A DNA stretch of 64,000 bases from Chryseobacterium indologenes (GTDB lineage Bacteria; Bacteroidota; Bacteroidia; Flavobacteriales; Weeksellaceae). The notes beneath the pieces were generated by a model. It saw only the letters and a program-made list of their open reading frames with translations. It made no database searches and had not been told where the DNA came from. Positions 59,734 through 64,000 of this stretch are shown piece by piece. The stretch covers positions 144,480 through 208,479 of the forward strand of contig LAZY01000010.1 of assembly GCA_001013295.1 (NCBI GenBank), in the 5' to 3' direction. Numbering within the stretch: position 1 is the stretch's first letter; each line of letters opens with the position of its first letter. A program made the translations under genes and the position numbers.

Positions 59734-60633
59734 TTAAAATTTTAGGTGCATATCGTCAATCAAACGGGCTTTGATTAGGTCGGAATTTTCGACCTGCAAT
59801 GTTTGATGCCTGCCGCCGTTTTTCTCGAAAATCTCAATCAGCAACACCTTATCATCGGCAATGGTAAACTGGTCTAACAGGAAAACATTTTGTTCGGTCG
59901 ATTTTCCGGCAATACCGTCCAATGGCTTGTAAGTTCTCAACGGAGTTAAAGGGCGTTCCTGGACTACGGTGCGTTTGGCTACCTTTTTATCCACGACTTT
60001 GAAATTGATAAAATCAATCTCGAAAGGCACATTGGTACGGTTTCTCAATTCCGTATGGAAATAGTATTTGCCGTTGTGTATGTAAATCCCTTTCAGGATA
60101 AACTGAATGCCGAAACTCTTAGCCCCGATATGCTTTACAATGCGCTTATCTTTCTTGTAAATGGTTTCCAAAAGCAAGCCTGCCAGTGAGGGAGAATTGT
60201 TGCCCAGTTCCTCAAAAAGCACATCGTTACCTTTGGCTTTATCCACCGCTTTTTGCATTGTGAGCAGGTCGTAGCTCAAAGCCTCCGGGTAGGAACTGTA
60301 ATACACGTTGAAGCTGTAAAAACGCCCGTCATTCGTGATAACGGAAAAATTCGTTTCCGGCTCAAAGTCCCTTACCGATGCTTTTACACGCAATACGTTT
60401 TCGGCATCTTCAGCCTTACCTGCAATCAGGTATTCGCTGCCCAAATCCACGTAACGAATGGCGGTCGGGAAAATCAGGTGCGAAGTTTTATCGTAGGTCA
60501 CTTCCATACGGTACGGTTCTATCTTGCCCAATGCAAGCGGTGTTTTTGCAGTTGCACTGTCCTGTGCATAAGTTGTTACGGCAAAGCCGAGTATCAGAGC
60601 AATAGCCCAAAAGGTTTTTAAATGATTTTTCAT
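59734..60633 (-). CDS. traN: Conjugative transposon protein TraN
   Basis: 299 residues with a signal peptide to about TYAQ. The DUF4138 domain follows, with SHLIFPTAIRYVDLGSEYLIAG near the start and RTVVQERPLTPL in the C-terminal part. TraN is the VirB9-like outer-layer protein of the Bacteroidota transfer system. Co-transcribed with traM and traO. Confidence 0.92.
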   Translation of the reverse strand: MKNHLKTFWAIALILGFAVTTYAQDSATAKTPLALGKIEPYRMEVTYDKTSHLIFPTAIRYVDLGSEYLIAGKAEDAENVLRVKASVRDFEPETNFSVITNDGRFYSFNVYYSSYPEALSYDLLTMQKAVDKAKGNDVLFEELGNNSPSLAGLLLETIYKKDKRIVKHIGAKSFGIQFILKGIYIHNGKYYFHTELRNRTNVPFEIDFINFKVVDKKVAKRTVVQERPLTPLRTYKPLDGIAGKSTEQNVFLLDQFTIADDKVLLIEIFEKNGGRHQTLQVENSDLIKARLIDDMHLKF

Positions 60634-60657
60634 TGTTTTATTTATTTGAGTTCAACA

Positions 60658-61998
60658 TTATTTTTTAGATACAAGGAAGACCTGATAGCCTGCTTTCAGC
60701 GTAACCTTTGGCGTTCTTACTTTCTTGGCGAAATAGCCCGAAATACCCTGTACCACGCCACGGCTAAGGTCAGCCGCCACCTGCTGTCCGGCATTCTGCG
60801 TGAGCATTACGCTTGTTCCTCCGGTCTGGCTCATATTGCCCGCCATTTCAGTAAGGGCATTCATTTCCGGCGAATACGGAACGTACAAACCTTGTTGCCC
60901 GTCCAAATCGTAAATGGTAATATCTACCGGGATGATGTTGCCCTCCAGTTCTACGGAGGTAACTTTTAATTGCAACCTGCCATTCTGAAATTTTGCATTA
61001 GCCGTTACAATCGTTCCTTTGGGGATGGTACGCTGCGGAGTTTTAGCAGGCTCTAACAGGCGTAAACGCACACCTGTTTCGCCAACTACCGTTTGGGCTT
61101 CGTGTACACAGGCTTTGATGCTGTTTTTAGGCTGTACCGCCTGTTCAATTGAACCTGCGGTATAAAACCCACGGTTTTTTGTTTGGCTCCAATCGGCTGC
61201 AAAGGCACTGTCCGACGGTTCACGGTACAAGGCTGATACAATGTTCTTTCTTGTTGGTGTGAACGATACAAATTGCTCTTTTTGGTTAGCACCCGCAGCC
61301 CCAGTAGTTGCACCATTGGCAGGAGCAGCATTTCCGGTATTGGCATTTTGCGGAAGATACTTTGCTGCCATTTCATAGGATTTCTCCATTAATTTGAGTT
61401 GGTCGTCAACGGTGGCCACAGGTGGCACATCTTTTTCCGACAACTTTGCTTTTAGTTCGTCCACTTGCTTACGCAATTCCATCGTTTCCGAATTGTTGTC
61501 CTGATAAAATGAACCCAACGTGCTTTGTGCATTACGGTAACTGTTCAATACAGAATTTCCGTTTCGTCCCGATTTTCTGCCACCACCCCCAAAGCCGTTG
61601 CTTTCTTCATCTTCTTCAGGTAAACTTTCTTCATTGTCAGCAGATGCAGTATCTTCAGTATTCCAATAATCAGAAAGCGTGGTCAGTGCATTGCGCTTTT
61701 CCTGCTCTTTGCGTTCGAGCATTTCCTGCTCATACGCCTTGCTTTTATCATCGGGCATCCCTGCTCCGGTAGCCTGCGGTACAGCATCATTCAGCCCGAT
61801 ATTTTCAACTGCCTTTTTATCTTTAGACGGTTTAAATATGAGGTACATACAGCCGAGAAATACCACGCCCATCAAAAGGAAAATGATTGGCTTTTTGAGC
61901 TTATCCTTATTGCTCTTTTTATTATCCGGCAGATTTGATGCTCCGTTTTGGTCTTCTCCCTCAACGAGAAAGCTGACCCTTTTTTCATTTTCTTTCAT
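60658..61998 (-). CDS. traM: Conjugative transposon protein TraM
   Basis: 446 residues. One N-terminal membrane helix (about 32-48, PIIFLLMGVVFLGCMYLIF), a long disordered Ala/Asn/Gln-rich linker (about 60-240) and a VirB10-like beta domain from 245 (KNIVSALYREP; RTIPKGTIVTANAKFQNGR). It bridges inner and outer membrane. The start overlaps the traL end by 14 bases. Confidence 0.93.
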   Translation of the reverse strand: MKENEKRVSFLVEGEDQNGASNLPDNKKSNKDKLKKPIIFLLMGVVFLGCMYLIFKPSKDKKAVENIGLNDAVPQATGAGMPDDKSKAYEQEMLERKEQEKRNALTTLSDYWNTEDTASADNEESLPEEDEESNGFGGGGRKSGRNGNSVLNSYRNAQSTLGSFYQDNNSETMELRKQVDELKAKLSEKDVPPVATVDDQLKLMEKSYEMAAKYLPQNANTGNAAPANGATTGAAGANQKEQFVSFTPTRKNIVSALYREPSDSAFAADWSQTKNRGFYTAGSIEQAVQPKNSIKACVHEAQTVVGETGVRLRLLEPAKTPQRTIPKGTIVTANAKFQNGRLQLKVTSVELEGNIIPVDITIYDLDGQQGLYVPYSPEMNALTEMAGNMSQTGGTSVMLTQNAGQQVAADLSRGVVQGISGYFAKKVRTPKVTLKAGYQVFLVSKK

Positions 61999-62269
61999 AA
62001 ATCTGATTTTTTAAAATTGTTGATACACTATCCTGCAACCTTGCAGGGTTTTTACTTTTAAGGACAGGGTTTTCGATATGCTCTATGACCATACCGTTAC
62101 CGGACTTTGAGGTATCGTACATCACTTTGCCAATGACCGCTACGGTAAGCAGCAGATAACCCACAAAGAAGTACAGCGTATATTGGTGCTGTTTGCGCAA
62201 GGGCAACGCCCGCCAACGTTCGTCCAGCTTGTCAAAGTACCTGTCCATATTTGCTCTTAATTTTTTCAT
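61985..62269 (-). CDS. traL: Conjugative transposon protein TraL (DUF3989)
   Basis: 94 residues with a single membrane helix (about 31-49). The opening RYFDKLDERWRALPLRKQHQ is characteristic. Small inner-membrane subunit of the transfer complex, translationally coupled to traM by overlap. Confidence 0.88.
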   Translation of the reverse strand: MKKLRANMDRYFDKLDERWRALPLRKQHQYTLYFFVGYLLLTVAVIGKVMYDTSKSGNGMVIEHIENPVLKSKNPARLQDSVSTILKNQIYERK

Positions 62270-62287
62270 AGCCTTACTATTTCTGTG

Positions 62288-62716
62288 TTACAGCTTGAAA
62301 CGCTTAGGACTTTTACCCGCCTGTTGCTTCGGCGCATCGTTAACCAGTGCGACCGCTTCCGTTAATTTGGGTGCGGACATTACGGACAGGTTTGCCAGTT
62401 CCGATTTTTTGAGTAATTGCCCAAAGCCGTCTTTCTTCGCTACCTCCATACGGCTCAATGAGAATTTGCCATTCAGGTACTTTACCCACATACTGCATTC
62501 TACACGGGGCTTGTCATCGCCCGACCATTGCAGGTAGCCTGTCAGCAGTAAGTCCTGCTTAGGCAAAGTATCTGCCCCTTTTTGGCAGCTTTCGAGGTAT
62601 TCGCTGATACTGTCTTTCAGCTTTCCGGCATACGAACCCTGCGTATGGAAATACCCATTATATCCTTTATCGGTAAGGATTTTTGCGAACGTGCTTAAAT
62701 TTGATAATGCTTCCAT
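62288..62716 (-). CDS. Hypothetical protein in the tra operon
   Basis: 142 residues, no signal or membrane segment. It starts MEALSNLSTFAKILTDKGY and ends in a basic KSPKRFKL tail; LLTGYLQWSGDDKPRVEC is a beta-rich centre. It fits between traK and traL with 12-18 base gaps, so it is part of the operon. The N-terminal half resembles small ICE proteins seen at this place in related elements. Function unknown. Confidence 0.72.
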   Translation of the reverse strand: MEALSNLSTFAKILTDKGYNGYFHTQGSYAGKLKDSISEYLESCQKGADTLPKQDLLLTGYLQWSGDDKPRVECSMWVKYLNGKFSLSRMEVAKKDGFGQLLKKSELANLSVMSAPKLTEAVALVNDAPKQQAGKSPKRFKL

Positions 62717-62728
62717 AAGATTGTTTTT

Positions 62729-63352
62729 TTAGCGTTCGATAACCTCTATATCCTTATTTTCCACGACTGCAAATTTTTCAATATTGAAGCCCTGCGGATT
62801 GTTGTCGGAACGAACGGAGTTGACGAGATAGCAGGAAGTAATCAAGTTGCGCCTGGTTACGTTGCTTGACCGGATAATGAACTGTTTGGCATAGGTACGC
62901 ACTGCATACGGGTAGTTGTCGAAGTTGCACACGACACTATCCACCTCTATGCGTTGCTGTACGTTCCCCGAAATGATACGGCTGTAATAACCCTTTTCCG
63001 ACAAGTCTTTGTAGTAATCAAAAGCACTTTTATCGGCAAGGTTGAACGCACGTTTCATATTGCTTTCAATAGCGTTCTTGTCGGGTGCAAGCGTAAAGAA
63101 CAGTTCGTGAAATCTCCTGACGTGTTCCCTTGCTTCAACCGGGCGGTTGATGCTCGCATCCTGCGACAAGGCAAGCATCAGGGATTTGCCGTTATCCAGT
63201 ACATAGATTTTTTGGCGTTGTTCTTCTGCAAAGCGGTAGGAACGCCATACGGCGTAACCTACCACGCTAATGCAGAGAACCGTAAACACAATGGCATATA
63301 ATCTTATCTGCCTAAAGCTGTTTTCGATATTTCTTAGCGTTTTAAATTCCAT
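62729..63352 (-). CDS. traK: Conjugative transposon protein TraK
   Basis: 207 residues with one N-terminal helix (about 18-34). FKTLRNIENSFRQIRLYAIV and DASINRPVEAREHVRRFHELFFTLAPD are family hallmarks. VirB8-like assembly factor in the inner membrane. Gap of 19 bases to traJ. Confidence 0.92.
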   Translation of the reverse strand: MEFKTLRNIENSFRQIRLYAIVFTVLCISVVGYAVWRSYRFAEEQRQKIYVLDNGKSLMLALSQDASINRPVEAREHVRRFHELFFTLAPDKNAIESNMKRAFNLADKSAFDYYKDLSEKGYYSRIISGNVQQRIEVDSVVCNFDNYPYAVRTYAKQFIIRSSNVTRRNLITSCYLVNSVRSDNNPQGFNIEKFAVVENKDIEVIER

Positions 63353-63371
63353 TTTTTAGAATGATTAATGA

Positions 63372-64000
63372 TTATTTATTCATCAGTTTACCGCCGATGT
63401 TTCCAACTGTTGAGCCTGCGCCTGCTCCGGCGATGTTTCCGGCTTTCATTGCTGTGGAGTTTACATTGCGGGTAAAGTTTCCTGCGCCTCCGGCTTGGAT
63501 TACCCAACCTGTTACTGTCGGGATAGTAAAGTACCCGATGATGCCGATAATCATAAAAATGATGTACACGGTATTGCTCGTATCAGGTATATAGGTGGGG
63601 TCGGCAAGCATTGCTATATCCCGTTCTAAAATGAGGGATTGTATTCTTGCCAACATTGAGCTGAACAAATCCGAAACGGGAAGCCACAGGTAAACACTGA
63701 CGTACCTCGTGAGCCATTGCGTGAGCGTGGACTGAAATCCGTCCCATACGGAAATAGCAAAGGCTATTGGTCCGAGTATGGAGAGGACTATCAGGAAAAA
63801 CGTTCGTATGGTATCAATGACCAAAGCCGCCGCCTGAAAGAGTATTTCCAATAGATTGCGAAACCAATCCTTTATGGCTTTCTCTATCTTGTAGGCTTGC
63901 CTGTCCATATACATACCCGCCATCGTACCAATGTCGGAGGGCGACCATCCCAGTTCGTCCAGTTTTTTATCAAACTCTTCGTCTGATACCATATAGGCGG
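63372..64000 (-). CDS. traJ: Conjugative transposon protein TraJ, C-terminal part (truncated by window edge)
   Basis: The frame is open to the window edge (codons for Ala-Tyr precede the Met at 63992), so the Met is internal. The visible part starts MVSDEEFDKKLDELGWSPSD and has four or so membrane helices, with GPIAFAISVWDGFQSTL and WLPVSDLFSS; the tail is Gly/Ala-rich. VirB6-like inner-membrane channel protein. Full TraJ is usually about 330 residues, so roughly a third is missing. Confidence 0.9.
   Translation of the reverse strand, partial: AYMVSDEEFDKKLDELGWSPSDIGTMAGMYMDRQAYKIEKAIKDWFRNLLEILFQAAALVIDTIRTFFLIVLSILGPIAFAISVWDGFQSTLTQWLTRYVSVYLWLPVSDLFSSMLARIQSLILERDIAMLADPTYIPDTSNTVYIIFMIIGIIGYFTIPTVTGWVIQAGGAGNFTRNVNSTAMKAGNIAGAGAGSTVGNIGGKLMNK

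Larger units (their letters stand above)
48640..64000. mobile_element. CTnDOT-type integrative conjugative element, one end (incomplete)
   Basis: Integrase at one end, tra genes of the Bacteroidota conjugative-transposon type (traJ, K, L, M, N, O, Q homologues), two excisionase-like HTH genes and a DUF932 gene mark the element. The tra genes look GC-richer than the chromosome, whereas the 53.2-58.3 kb cargo is AT-rich, by eye. The left boundary is placed in the junction spacer and is approximate; the right end is outside the window. Confidence 0.85.

Noticed and set aside
1..64000. CRISPR arrays, tRNA or rRNA genes, insertion sequences
   Set aside because: No regularly spaced direct repeats, cloverleaf-like stretches, rRNA sequence or transposase frames were seen.

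Overview
The window looks like chromosome of a Chryseobacterium-type member of the Bacteroidota (Flavobacteriia, Weeksellaceae). The evidence is the AT-rich coding style, promoter boxes of the form TAnnTTTG a short distance before start codons, type IX secretion (T9SS) sorting tails, gldF/gldG, a glycosylasparaginase of the kind known from Elizabethkingia meningoseptica, and a protein-glutaminase whose catalytic residues fall at the same mature positions as in the Chryseobacterium proteolyticum enzyme. No rRNA, tRNA, CRISPR array or insertion sequence was recognised.

Layout, chromosomal part (1 to about 48.5 kb): a YeeE/YedE transporter pair (1-561); a leftward TolC/HlyD/DUF3302 efflux set with a Crp-type regulator (756-4508); a probable N-glycan catabolism run of glycosylasparaginase, lipoprotein, CutC, GxxExxY protein and GH2 beta-mannosidase (4616-10284), followed by an internally deleted parDE remnant; an AEC transporter, priA, a PBP4-type dacB, a secreted M1 peptidase, a JmjC/cupin protein and kbl (10603-20456); hemJ-like, gldF and gldG (21691-24692); a deleted serine hydrolase pseudogene and a group of poorly known leftward genes (24924-29004); an Rrf2 regulator with a TauE/SafE exporter; a large heme-uptake locus (31192-41143) with two T9SS-exported proteins, a TonB receptor, a HmuY-like lipoprotein, a HmuTUV-type ABC importer, a broken methyltransferase and a HemS-like heme protein, plus a ChaN-like protein next to it; a secreted deformylase-like protein, a GH19 chitinase, an nfsB-like/ohrR/ohr operon, an SDR and the protein-glutaminase.

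From about 48.6 kb to the right edge lies one end of a CTnDOT-type integrative conjugative element: a tyrosine integrase, a non-coding block with a strong inverted repeat, DUF932 and small element genes, then an AT-rich cargo stretch, two excisionase-like HTH genes, a TIGR02391 protein, and a leftward conjugation operon traJ-traK-x-traL-traM-traN-traO-traQ. traJ runs off the window.

The most striking item is the cargo at 53250-55986: a compact rightward set of HEPN/RES toxin-like protein, GIY-YIG-like nuclease and AbiH-family protein. RES domains degrade NAD+, GIY-YIG cuts nucleic acid and AbiH is an abortive-infection family, so the set is a good candidate for an uncharacterised anti-phage operon. 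Other notable items are a pair of inverted-repeat operators shared across the heme locus, a secreted peptide deformylase homologue whose metal-ligand Cys is Asp, and several families of dispersed palindromes. All family calls are from reading sequence; no database search was run.
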